NCBI GenBank assembly: GCA_947178565.1 | Contig: CAMWYV010000058.1 | Span: 1-7,077, forward strand | Direction of reading: 5' to 3' | DNA length: 7,077 nucleotides | Source: an uncultured Porphyromonadaceae bacterium | GTDB taxonomy: Bacteria; Bacteroidota; Bacteroidia; Bacteroidales; Muribaculaceae | In this document: positions 1-6,692 of the stretch, piece by piece | Position numbering within the stretch: position 1 is the stretch's first letter | Layout of the letters: the number at the start of each line of letters is the position of its first letter | Notes under the pieces: generated by a model | What the model was told of the DNA's origin: nothing | Seen by the model: the letters and a program-made list of their open reading frames with translations, nothing else | The model's database searches: none | Translations under genes and position numbers: made by a program

Positions 1-1
1 C

Positions 2-1312
2 ATTGATATCGACCGTTCAACAATCGCCAAAAACGTTTCACGCCTTCATGACAGCCACATCGGTCAGCTCGTTATCATGAACTATGTAAAGCTTATTGAG
101 ATTGGTGATGAAAACAGAAGGGAATTCCTCCTCGTACCCGACTACGGCAATGCTGTTGAGGACGCCATGCTTGTCAATGACTCTGCACTTGAGTTTAATA
201 TGCCGGAGGATGTGGACGTTGAAAACAACTACTTCAATGTGTTCGGATTCATTATGGTTGACCAGGAGGCTGAGCTCGAATTCTGGCCGCTTGAGATCAG
301 CACGATCGGTATTTCTGCCGCACCCACAATCGAATGTGATGAAAATGCGGCTGTGGAAGAGGATGGCTACAACAACTATACGGTTGACTTCTATCCTTCT
401 ACTCTTGTCACACTCAGATACACCGGTATGAACGCCGCCAACGCTTCGATCAAATATATATTCACACCTGAAGGTGAGGGCGTGGACGAGAATGCCACTT
501 GGAACATCTACGGGCAGCCGTTCACCGTCACTTCCGACGGATACCTCCATGTAGTTGCCGTGGTGGACGGCATGGAAGAGAGTAGTCACACACATGTCAC
601 TTTCAGGAGAAGCCCCCAGAGCTGCGATGTGGACTTCCTGGTGGTGCCCTTTGGCAATCAGTCAAAAATCACGCTCCTGCCGGTTCAGGATATCGAGGAA
701 GATTCTTACAAAATACTCTACTCCACCGACGGCACTGAACCCGCTACCGAATACACCGAGCCTATCGTTATAGACAAGACGACGACATTCATTGCCAGAC
801 TCTATGAAGAGGGCAAGGCTCCCGGAAACGCATGCCGAGGCATGTTCAACGCCGGCGACGGAAACTCTGCAAGCTCACAGGTTACCTTCTCCATCGTCAA
901 GGATAGTGACGGAAATCCGCTTGTACAGCTTTCACCGCGAGAATCGCTTGAAGAGGGCACATATTCCATATACTACACAACCTCGATCAATGAAATTCCA
1001 ACTGTCAGCACAGATATGCTATACACCAAGCCATTCCCGGTACCTGAATCAAGAGTGGTGCTCGCTATTCTTACTATCAACCGGAAGATTGACGGAGGAG
1101 TGACTACACTCAATGTATGGGATACCACCGCAATCAACGCTATCGGATCCGACAACTCTGAAGTGAGAGTGGAAAACGGTTGCATCATCGCGCCTGAGGG
1201 CTCACAGATATTCACGACCGCCGGAGTGAGGGTAAGCCCCGCCAATCTCCGCAATGGAATTTACATCGTGCGTGTTCCCGGCGGAAAGACCGTGAAAGTT
1301 GCCGTGAAATAA
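2..1312 (+). CDS. Secreted multidomain protein with HEX_C-like repeats and T9SS-type tail (5' end missing)
   Basis: This is the C-terminal 436 residues of a larger secreted protein; the frame is open to the left edge, so the internal ATG at 77 is not the true start. Bases about 56-300 encode a beta-rich segment ending in FGFIMVDQEAELEFWPLEI, which resembles OB-like domains of Bacteroidales surface proteins. Three related sandwich units follow (about 320-605, 610-905 and 908-1125). The second carries YSTDGTEP (719-742), the signature of the chitobiase/beta-hexosaminidase C-terminal fold (CHB_HEX_C type), and the third has the parallel YSIYYTT. The last 55 or so residues end in GIYIVRVPGGKTVKVAVK, a pattern typical of type IX secretion sorting tails. 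No catalytic domain is visible; one may lie in the missing N-terminal part. I infer export and cell-surface anchoring or release. The specific function is unknown. Confidence 0.8.
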   Translation: MDIDRSTIAKNVSRLHDSHIGQLVIMNYVKLIEIGDENRREFLLVPDYGNAVEDAMLVNDSALEFNMPEDVDVENNYFNVFGFIMVDQEAELEFWPLEISTIGISAAPTIECDENAAVEEDGYNNYTVDFYPSTLVTLRYTGMNAANASIKYIFTPEGEGVDENATWNIYGQPFTVTSDGYLHVVAVVDGMEESSHTHVTFRRSPQSCDVDFLVVPFGNQSKITLLPVQDIEEDSYKILYSTDGTEPATEYTEPIVIDKTTTFIARLYEEGKAPGNACRGMFNAGDGNSASSQVTFSIVKDSDGNPLVQLSPRESLEEGTYSIYYTTSINEIPTVSTDMLYTKPFPVPESRVVLAILTINRKIDGGVTTLNVWDTTAINAIGSDNSEVRVENGCIIAPEGSQIFTTAGVRVSPANLRNGIYIVRVPGGKTVKVAVK

Positions 1313-1346
1313 CTAACAACACACAGGCTTATATAAAACACCTGAA

Positions 1347-1379
1347 AGGAGGAGCTCAAGCATCGCTTGGGCTCCTCCT
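1347..1379 (+). terminator. Hairpin terminator after the secreted-protein gene
   Basis: A 15-base-pair stem, containing one G-U pair, encloses a 3-base ATC loop and begins 35 bases after the stop codon at 1310-1312. The arms are 1347-1361 and 1365-1379. The following bases are only moderately T-rich (CTCACGTTTCAACTATTTAT), so it is not a textbook intrinsic terminator. Its strength and position nevertheless make 3'-end formation the most likely role. It could also slow convergent transcription arriving from the regulator gene. Confidence 0.7.
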
Positions 1380-1387
1380 CTCACGTT

Positions 1388-1403
1388 TCAACTATTTATT
1401 TAT
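1388..1403 (+). repeat. 16-base intergenic direct repeat, copy 1
   Basis: The word TCAACTATTTATTTAT occurs here and again at 2182-2197. Both copies lie in non-coding DNA and in the same orientation, and the flanking bases differ at once on both sides. This copy follows the hairpin after the secreted-protein gene. Its role is unknown. AT-rich composition makes a chance match more likely than for mixed sequence. Confidence 0.6.
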
Positions 1404-1627
1404 GAGAGCTCTAAATTTCGGTATCACTACCAGAAGATAGAGACGAGGGATGTTGAAATAAAAAACTGCTTCTTACTACTTATTTTTACTTTTCAACTTA
1501 CTTACGCTATTATAACAACCACAGCGCGGATATTCCCTCGGCAATCATACTAAAAGACTTTAAAAGATGTAAATACCCCTATGCCGGAACAGTCCTATAA
1601 GATTATACTTATAAGACTCAGAATATA

Positions 1628-1642
1628 CAGCCCGGGGAGCTG
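1628..1642 (-). terminator. Possible short terminator hairpin of the Lrp-family gene
   Basis: Read on the - strand, CAGCTC-CCC-GGGCTG forms a 6-base-pair stem with one G-U pair and a 3-base loop, starting directly after the stop codon, then TATATTCTGAG. The stem pairs better on the - strand than on the + strand (one mismatch), which fits termination of the regulator gene. It competes with an overlapping 8-bp hairpin (1632-1639 with 1646-1653), and the T-tract is poor, so this is tentative. Confidence 0.3.
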
Positions 1643-2110
1643 TCACTCCTCGGCGTCGATGGGAAGAGGACGGCGGAATTCCTCCTTGAAAGAGATGAGG
1701 GTTTCGGTGCGCCCGGCGCCAACCGCCTGCAGCGGTCCCTGGATTATCTGGAGTAGATGATCATTGTTGCGCGCATACAATTTGATGAGCAGGTCATACT
1801 TACCGGTGGTCAGATGGCACTCCACCACTTCCGGTATTTTGCACAGCGCTGCTACAACAGAGTCGAAATGTCCCGGCTCTTTGAGAAAAAAACCTATATA
1901 CGCACATGTTTCATAGCCCGCCGATGCCGGATTCACAAGAGTTTCAAATCCCTGAATGATTCCGCTGCTAATCAGTTTCTGAATCCGCTGGTGAATCGCT
2001 GCGCCGCTCACACCGCACGCTCTTGCAATTTCGAGAAACGGAGTACGGGCATTGTCACTCAGCATATTTAGAATTTTCTTATCAAGGCTATCGAATTGAC
2101 TACGTGACAT
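1643..2110 (-). CDS. Lrp/AsnC-family transcriptional regulator
   Basis: This 155-residue DNA-binding regulator has the standard Lrp/AsnC length. The N-terminal winged helix-turn-helix (about residues 5-55) contains FDSLDKKILNMLSDNAR and the recognition segment GVSGAAIHQRIQKL. The C-terminal RAM (AsnC-type ligand-binding) domain, about residues 65-140, includes IPEVVECHLTTGKYDLLIKL, the usual effector-binding and oligomerisation region. The frame stays open to 2185, but that extension (IINFATKYSV and so on) is unlike the family and would run through the probable promoter, so I chose the ATG at 2108-2110. The family senses amino acids or related metabolites and acts as dimers to octamers; the effector here is unknown. 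It is transcribed divergently from the patatin gene, and a dyad in the shared gap suggests autoregulation, control of the neighbour, or both. Confidence 0.9.
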   Translation of the reverse strand: MSRSQFDSLDKKILNMLSDNARTPFLEIARACGVSGAAIHQRIQKLISSGIIQGFETLVNPASAGYETCAYIGFFLKEPGHFDSVVAALCKIPEVVECHLTTGKYDLLIKLYARNNDHLLQIIQGPLQAVGAGRTETLISFKEEFRRPLPIDAEE

Positions 2111-2127
2111 AACACTATACTTTGTTG

Positions 2128-2135
2128 CAAAATTA
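2128..2135 (-). promoter_or_regulatory. Bacteroidetes -7 promoter box for the Lrp-family gene
   Basis: On the - strand TAATTTTG matches the Bacteroidetes -7 consensus TAnnTTTG and is followed by CAAC, a common continuation. It lies 17 bases upstream of the chosen start codon, implying a very short leader. A weak -33 candidate (TTTC on the - strand, 21 bases upstream) overlaps the dyad at 2151-2164. The box lies inside the longer reading of the ORF, which supports the shorter start. Confidence 0.6.
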
Positions 2136-2150
2136 ATTATTTTCACTGAA

Positions 2151-2164
2151 CATATTGAAATATG
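2151..2164. promoter_or_regulatory. 14-base dyad, candidate Lrp operator
   Basis: CATATT-GA-AATATG is a perfect inverted repeat with 6-base arms and a 2-base spacer in the 95-base gap between the divergent regulator and patatin genes. Its size, symmetry and AT-rich centre suit Lrp/AsnC-type operators. It sits about where the -33 element of the regulator's promoter should be, so binding there could repress that promoter. That the neighbouring regulator binds it is an inference. Confidence 0.4.
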
Positions 2165-2181
2165 CAGACGTTTAGATTCTG

Positions 2182-2197
2182 TCAACTATTTATTTAT
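2182..2197 (+). repeat. 16-base intergenic direct repeat, copy 2
   Basis: This is the second copy of TCAACTATTTATTTAT (the first is at 1388-1403). It ends eight bases before the patatin start codon, so it is probably part of that gene's 5' leader or core promoter. It could be a shared protein- or RNA-level site, a relic of a small duplication, or an AT-rich coincidence. Confidence 0.6.
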
Positions 2198-2205
2198 TCC
2201 AGGAG

Positions 2206-4527
2206 ATGAGACGATTTCTTACCGGAGCACTGATGCTCGCCGCATTGGCAGGCACCGCGACAGAAAAAGGCGACACCGTAACCGGCACGAGACCACAGGC
2301 TGTGGGTCTCGTGCTGAGTGGAGGTGGAGCCAAAGGCATAGCCCATATCGGCGTTATCAAGGCACTTGAAGAAAACAATATCCCTATCGACTATATCACA
2401 GGCACTTCTATGGGTGCTATCATCGGCGGACTGTATTCCTGCGGCTATACTCCAGACGAGATGCTTGAACTGATTAAGTCAAAAGGATTTGAATACTGGA
2501 GCAGCGGCAAGATTGACCCCTCGCTCACATATTATTATGCAACATCCGAGCGCACTCCCGCTCTCGTGCACTTCAATCTCGGCAGCAACGGCACCAAGAA
2601 TTCGCCGGGACTTCTCCCCACAAGTCTAATCAACCCCCTGCCCATGAACTTCGCGTTTATGGAACTTTTCTCTGCATATACCGCCCAGTGCGGCGGCAAT
2701 TTCAACAATCTCTTCGTGCCGCTCCGCACAGTCACCTCCAATGTATATGCAAAGCACAAGATTGTACTTAAATCCGGCTCGCTCGGCGATGCGGTAAGAG
2801 CATCCATGAGCTTTCCGCTCGTGTTCCGTCCCATAGAAATAGACAGCGTGTTGGTGTATGACGGAGGGATATATGACAACTACCCGTTCAACGTCATGCA
2901 CACCGACTTCGCGCCGGACATCATGATCGGCTCAAACGTATCCGGACCTGACGCAAAACCCAAGGCAAACGACATCATGCAGCAGCTGGAGGACATGATC
3001 ATACAGAACAACGACTACAATCTGCCGCCGGAATGGGGAGTGAGCCTCACGGTGCCGGTGAGAATGTTCGGACTTCTCGACTGGGACGAGGCTGACACCA
3101 TCTGCGCTATCGGCTACAACACCGCCATGCAGATGATGGACTCTATCAAAACCCGCGTCACTGCCAGAATAGACCCGCAGATCAGAACTCTGCGCCGCGA
3201 AGTATTCAAATCACAGACACCCTACGTGAGATTTGATTCCGTAACTGTGACAGGAGCCACAAAGAACCAGAACGAATATATCAGATACCTCTTCACCCAC
3301 AACAGCCCTGACACATTCGGACTGAACCGCGCCAAAGATTCATACTATCGCGCAATCACACCGGGAAAGTTGGAAAACCTTGTGCCGGAAGCCGTATATA
3401 ACGATTCCACCAGGCTGTTTGACCTCAGGCTGAAAGCCACCGTCAAAGATAATTTCCGGATTGGCTTCGGCGGATATATTTCCTCATCCACTTCAAGTAT
3501 GCTCTTCTTCTCCGGAGGATACAATACCATGAGCTTCAACTCCCTGGATGCCAACATCAACGCATGGATCGGACAGAGCTATCTCGCCGCGCTCGCCAAT
3601 GCACGCATAAATCTGCTCACCGGAGTGCCGTCATCGCTCAAACTGCAGATTGCGGCAACGCGCCAGAAACTTTGTGAGAGTGAAAAATTATTTTTCAAGG
3701 ACAACGGACCTATTTCACTACTCCACACCGAGTATTTCTCGCGCCTTATATACACCCTTGCCGCCGGTCGCAGGGGTAAGTTTGACATCGGAGCGGGATA
3801 CGGCTACCTGATTGACAGTTTCTTCCCCAATAATCACTCCGATTTTCAGAGGAGCGACCGAGACAAAACCAGCCGGAGCCTCGGTGAGATTATCGCCCGA
3901 TATAGCCACACCACTCTCGACAACGAATCATATCCCACCGCTGGAGCGGCATATTCTGTCACTGCAATAGGAACGCACGGCAGATACCACTACACTCCTT
4001 CCGTATCAAGTAACGTTGCACCGGTGAGAGAGAATATGACTTTCGGACAGATAGAGGCATCGGCAACCAACTTTTTCTCACTCGGTCGCCACGCGGCTTT
4101 CGGCACTGAATTCAACGCCCTTGTATCTACCCGCAAGCTGCTCAACACATATAACTCATCTATTGCCCTCGCCCCGGCATTCAATCCCACCCCGGCAAGC
4201 TACAACTCCTTCAACCCGGCGCTCAGAGCCAACTCTTATGTAACAGCCGGAATCATACCTATCTGGAAAATAAACTCAACCGTGCAGCTGAGAGGCACTT
4301 TCCACACTTTCCTTCCATTCAAGAAAATCATGGAAGGTGAAAACAATACCGTGCACTACGGCAAACTGTTTGCCAACCCGCAGTTCTTTGGAGAGACCGC
4401 ATTTGCCGTGACCCTGCCTTTTGCAACCCTGTCGGCATACGCCAACTATATCAGCTATCCGGCACGCAACTGGAACTTCGGTATATCGCTCGGTCTGTTT
4501 GTTCTCGCTCCAAAATTCCTCCGCTAA
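2206..4527 (+). CDS. Patatin-like phospholipase with POTRA-like segment and outer-membrane barrel (type Vd-like)
   Basis: A predicted lipid acyl hydrolase of 773 residues joined to an outer-membrane barrel. A short signal peptide (about residues 1-18, RRF then a hydrophobic run) precedes the patatin domain (about 30-240). All expected catalytic features are present: oxyanion-hole glycines GGGAKG (39-44), nucleophile Ser68 in GTSMG, and Asp219 of the Ser-Asp dyad in DGG (219-221). Residues about 340-410 (from YVRFDSVTVTGATKN) resemble a POTRA domain. From about 417 to the end, alternating polar and aromatic strands (FRIGFGGYI, FDIGAGYGYL) indicate a BamA/surface-antigen-type barrel. This order matches type Vd proteins such as PlpD and FplA. 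Whether the patatin domain faces outward or the periplasm is unknown. The protein ends in Leu-Arg instead of the usual aromatic. An AGGAG abuts the ATG with no spacer; an in-frame stop at 2173-2175 excludes upstream starts other than rare codons. Confidence 0.9.
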   Translation: MRRFLTGALMLAALAGTATEKGDTVTGTRPQAVGLVLSGGGAKGIAHIGVIKALEENNIPIDYITGTSMGAIIGGLYSCGYTPDEMLELIKSKGFEYWSSGKIDPSLTYYYATSERTPALVHFNLGSNGTKNSPGLLPTSLINPLPMNFAFMELFSAYTAQCGGNFNNLFVPLRTVTSNVYAKHKIVLKSGSLGDAVRASMSFPLVFRPIEIDSVLVYDGGIYDNYPFNVMHTDFAPDIMIGSNVSGPDAKPKANDIMQQLEDMIIQNNDYNLPPEWGVSLTVPVRMFGLLDWDEADTICAIGYNTAMQMMDSIKTRVTARIDPQIRTLRREVFKSQTPYVRFDSVTVTGATKNQNEYIRYLFTHNSPDTFGLNRAKDSYYRAITPGKLENLVPEAVYNDSTRLFDLRLKATVKDNFRIGFGGYISSSTSSMLFFSGGYNTMSFNSLDANINAWIGQSYLAALANARINLLTGVPSSLKLQIAATRQKLCESEKLFFKDNGPISLLHTEYFSRLIYTLAAGRRGKFDIGAGYGYLIDSFFPNNHSDFQRSDRDKTSRSLGEIIARYSHTTLDNESYPTAGAAYSVTAIGTHGRYHYTPSVSSNVAPVRENMTFGQIEASATNFFSLGRHAAFGTEFNALVSTRKLLNTYNSSIALAPAFNPTPASYNSFNPALRANSYVTAGIIPIWKINSTVQLRGTFHTFLPFKKIMEGENNTVHYGKLFANPQFFGETAFAVTLPFATLSAYANYISYPARNWNFGISLGLFVLAPKFLR

Positions 4528-4541
4528 ACACTTCATTTCTC

Positions 4542-4564
4542 ACCGCAATTCGTATATTTGCGGT
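4542..4564 (+). repeat. Inverted repeat abutting the kinase start codon
   Basis: ACCGCAA and TTGCGGT are perfect 7-base arms around a 9-base loop, and the right arm ends at the base before the ATG at 4565. The repeat overlaps the -7 box at 4553-4560. In a read-through transcript from the patatin gene it could fold and mask the kinase start; in a transcript started locally it would be absent. It could also be a small operator, or chance. Confidence 0.45.
4553..4560 (+). promoter_or_regulatory. Bacteroidetes -7 promoter box for the kinase-serB unit
   Basis: TATATTTG matches TAnnTTTG exactly and is followed by CGGT and then the start codon, a familiar Bacteroidetes arrangement. With initiation a few bases past the box, the mRNA would be leaderless or nearly so. 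No clear TTTG is seen at the -33 position (around 4530), which lowers confidence. The gap after the patatin gene is only 37 bases. Confidence 0.5.
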
Positions 4565-5410
4565 ATGAAACTGATTGTTGACAGCGGTAGCACAAAAGCA
4601 CTCTGGATTCTCTTGGACGGGAACGGGAAAGCGCAACGCTTTGAGTCACCCGGCATGAATCCGGCTCTGCTGAGTGAAGAGGATATTGTTGCATCTGTCA
4701 CTAACCGTATTCCACCGCAAATCAAAGGACTCCCCGTCAGCAAAGTGTGGTTTTACGCCGCAGGATGCCGGGGAGAGCGTGAGTCGGAAGCTATATGCCG
4801 GGCTCTGACATCCATCTGGAGGTCAGCGACATCTTTCGCCGGTTCCGATATTCTCGGAGCGGCACGCGCGGTTTGCGGCAATTCACCCGGAGTGGTTTCG
4901 ATTCTCGGAACCGGCTCCAACTGTGCGGTATATTCACCGGCTGACGGCATTATCGCCTCCACCCCTCCCCTCGGATTTATTATCGGTGATGAAGGCAGTG
5001 GCGCAGATATAGGCAAGACCATTGTGAACCACGCTCTCAAGGGCTTATGGAGCAAAGAACTGAAATCCAAGTTACTCAGCGACTTATCTCTAACCCAGAA
5101 CGATATTATCGAGCGCGTTTACCGCAATCCGGAGCCAAACCGCTTTCTCGCCTCATTTGCGCGGTGGGCTAAGGCTAATCTAGATCATAAAGAGGTTGAA
5201 GAAATCATTGTGCACCGCTTCAGCACCTTTATATATCACAATATCAAGCCATTGCATGAAGCCAAAGGGCTTCCCACCGGCTTTGTAGGCTCCATCGCCG
5301 CAGAATTTGAGCCACAACTCAGGTGTGCCGCTCAATTACATTCTGTTGAAATAAGCAGCATTGTAAAAGCCCCCGATCACGGGCTGATTCTCTATCACTC
5401 CAAAGACTAA
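4565..5410 (+). CDS. N-acetylglucosamine kinase-like protein (BadF/BadG/BcrA/BcrD ATPase family)
   Basis: A predicted cytoplasmic sugar kinase of 281 residues with an ASKHA (actin-like) ATPase fold. Visible motifs are the phosphate-1 loop DSGSTK (6-11), the second phosphate loop GTGSN (115-119), GDEGSGADIG (141-150), and the adenosine-side GFVGSIAAEF (from 239). The GTGSNC...GDEGS pattern is that of eukaryotic and bacterial GlcNAc kinases. Asp95 in GSDILGAA aligns by eye with the catalytic aspartate (Asp107) of human NAGK. The likely reaction is ATP-dependent phosphorylation of N-acetylglucosamine or a related amino sugar for wall recycling or glycan use; the substrate is inferred. The frame extends upstream to 4421, but that part overlaps the patatin gene and lacks family sequence, whereas MKLIVDSGST is the normal N-terminus. 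It is 29 bases upstream of serB on the same strand, so cotranscription is likely. Confidence 0.85.
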   Translation: MKLIVDSGSTKALWILLDGNGKAQRFESPGMNPALLSEEDIVASVTNRIPPQIKGLPVSKVWFYAAGCRGERESEAICRALTSIWRSATSFAGSDILGAARAVCGNSPGVVSILGTGSNCAVYSPADGIIASTPPLGFIIGDEGSGADIGKTIVNHALKGLWSKELKSKLLSDLSLTQNDIIERVYRNPEPNRFLASFARWAKANLDHKEVEEIIVHRFSTFIYHNIKPLHEAKGLPTGFVGSIAAEFEPQLRCAAQLHSVEISSIVKAPDHGLILYHSKD

Positions 5411-5439
5411 CCGACTAACGACAACTAATAATCTCCACC

Positions 5440-6678
5440 ATGAAGAAGACTAAAAAAGAAAATGTTGAACTGATTCTTCTGAATATTACAGGCAACGACC
5501 GCCCGGGTGTCACAGCCTCACTATCTGAGATTCTGGCAAAATATAACGCGACAATCCTTGACATCGGTCAGGCAGATATTCACCATACTCTCGCTCTCGG
5601 CATTCTTATCAAAACCGACAGCACCAAGAGCGGTGATCTGATGAAAGATCTCCTTTTCAAGTCCTATGAACTCGGGGTGGCAATACGCTTCAGCCCTGTG
5701 AAAGAGAGCGACTATACCCAATGGGTGGAGATGCAGGGAAAAGACCGCTGGATCATAACCATTCTCGGCAGAAGACTTACCGCCAAGGCTATAGCTGAAG
5801 TGAGCAGGGAAGTTGCCAAGCAAGGCATGAATATCGACGGCATCAAGCGACTCACCGGACGAATACCATTGCACGAAGATGACCCTCTGACCAAATCGTG
5901 CGTGCAGGTTAGCGTGCGCGGCTTCCTCAAGGATCAGACAGCCATGCAGCAGCGGTTTATGCAGATAGCTACCGAACAGGAGGTCGATATATCTCTGCAG
6001 GAGGACTCTATGTATCGCCGCAGCCGCCGTCTGGTATGCTTCGATATGGATTCTACCCTTATCGGCACTGAGGTGATTGACGAACTCGCCGACCGCGCCG
6101 GAGTTGGAGAAAAGGTGCGCGAGATTACTGAAAGTGCGATGCGCGGCGAGATAGATTTCCGCGAGAGCTTCAAGCAGAGGGTTGCGCTACTCAAAGGACT
6201 TGATGAGAGCGTAATGAAGGATATTGCCGAGAATCTACCTATCACCGAGGGTGTTGACCGTATGATGGCAGCGCTGAAGCGCACAGGCTACAAAACAGCG
6301 ATTCTTTCAGGCGGATTCACATATTTCGGCAACTATCTCAAGCAGAAATTCGGCTTCGATTACGTGTATGCCAACGAACTTGAAATAGTTGATGGAAAAC
6401 TCACCGGAAACTATGTCGGGGATATCGTTGACGGACGTCGTAAGGCTGAACTGCTTCGCTTGCTCGCTCAGGTTGAAAACGTCAATATTCAGCAGACTAT
6501 CGCGGTGGGTGACGGAGCAAATGACCTTCCCATGCTTGCCACAGCCGGTCTGGGAATCGCATTCCACGCCAAGCCCAAAGTGAAAGCCACTGCCGACCAG
6601 GCGTTATCAACCATCGGTCTCGACGGTATTCTCTACTTTATCGGATTTAAAGACACCCAGATTTCAGACCGCTCTTAA
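5440..6678 (+). CDS. serB: Phosphoserine phosphatase with N-terminal ACT domains
   Basis: This 412-residue cytoplasmic enzyme hydrolyses L-phosphoserine to L-serine and phosphate, the last step of the phosphorylated serine pathway. Residues about 8-85 (ITGNDRPGVTASLSEILAKY) form a SerB-type ACT domain, and about 100-185 (WIITILGRRLTAKAIAEV) form a second ACT-like domain. The HAD phosphatase domain (about 197-400) has all four motifs: DMDST with nucleophile Asp202 and acid Asp204, SGG with Ser290, Lys335 in DGRRKAE, and GDGAND with Asp358 and Asp362. The glutamate-containing EVIDELA after motif I is typical of SerB. The length is normal for Bacteroidetes SerB and longer than the roughly 320-residue enterobacterial enzyme. 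ACT domains often sense amino acids, so serine feedback is plausible but not shown. The 29-base gap after the kinase gene has no -7 box, which suggests an operon. No ribosome-binding site is evident. Confidence 0.96.
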   Translation: MKKTKKENVELILLNITGNDRPGVTASLSEILAKYNATILDIGQADIHHTLALGILIKTDSTKSGDLMKDLLFKSYELGVAIRFSPVKESDYTQWVEMQGKDRWIITILGRRLTAKAIAEVSREVAKQGMNIDGIKRLTGRIPLHEDDPLTKSCVQVSVRGFLKDQTAMQQRFMQIATEQEVDISLQEDSMYRRSRRLVCFDMDSTLIGTEVIDELADRAGVGEKVREITESAMRGEIDFRESFKQRVALLKGLDESVMKDIAENLPITEGVDRMMAALKRTGYKTAILSGGFTYFGNYLKQKFGFDYVYANELEIVDGKLTGNYVGDIVDGRRKAELLRLLAQVENVNIQQTIAVGDGANDLPMLATAGLGIAFHAKPKVKATADQALSTIGLDGILYFIGFKDTQISDRS

Positions 6679-6692
6679 GAAACCTCGCCAAC

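Larger units (their letters stand above)
1313..1642. other. 330-base intergenic region between convergent genes
   Basis: Apart from the hairpin at 1347-1379 this gap has no supportable gene. The longest ATG-started stretch I tried (from 1402) stops after 12 codons. The region is AT-rich, with degenerate ACTTA/TTTACTT runs around 1468-1507. It has a weak 6-base inverted repeat (1596-1601 with 1608-1613) and a 16-base word at 1388-1403 that recurs upstream of the patatin gene. I found no TAnnTTTG-type promoter box and no recognisable RNA gene on either strand. Confidence 0.6.

Noticed and set aside
38..595. 185-codon open frame on the - strand
   Set aside because: It is antisense to the well-supported secreted-protein gene, its translation resembles no family, and it has no promoter or start context.
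77..1312. ATG at 77 as the true start of the first gene
   Set aside because: The frame is open back to base 2 and encodes sequence continuous with the OB-like segment; there is no signal peptide at the ATG, although the tail indicates secretion. The gene is simply cut by the window edge.
1596..1613. Inverted repeat TATAAG...CTTATA as a terminator or operator
   Set aside because: Six AT-rich pairs around a 6-base loop are weak and expected by chance in such AT-rich DNA; no associated promoter or gene start.
2111..2185. N-terminal extension of the Lrp-family protein by 25 residues
   Set aside because: The extension would include the -7 box and operator-like dyad, its sequence is not family-like, and the family length fits the ATG at 2108-2110.
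4421..4564. N-terminal extension of the kinase by 48 residues
   Set aside because: It overlaps the last 107 bases of the patatin gene in another frame and lacks family sequence; the ATP-binding N-terminus starts cleanly at 4565.
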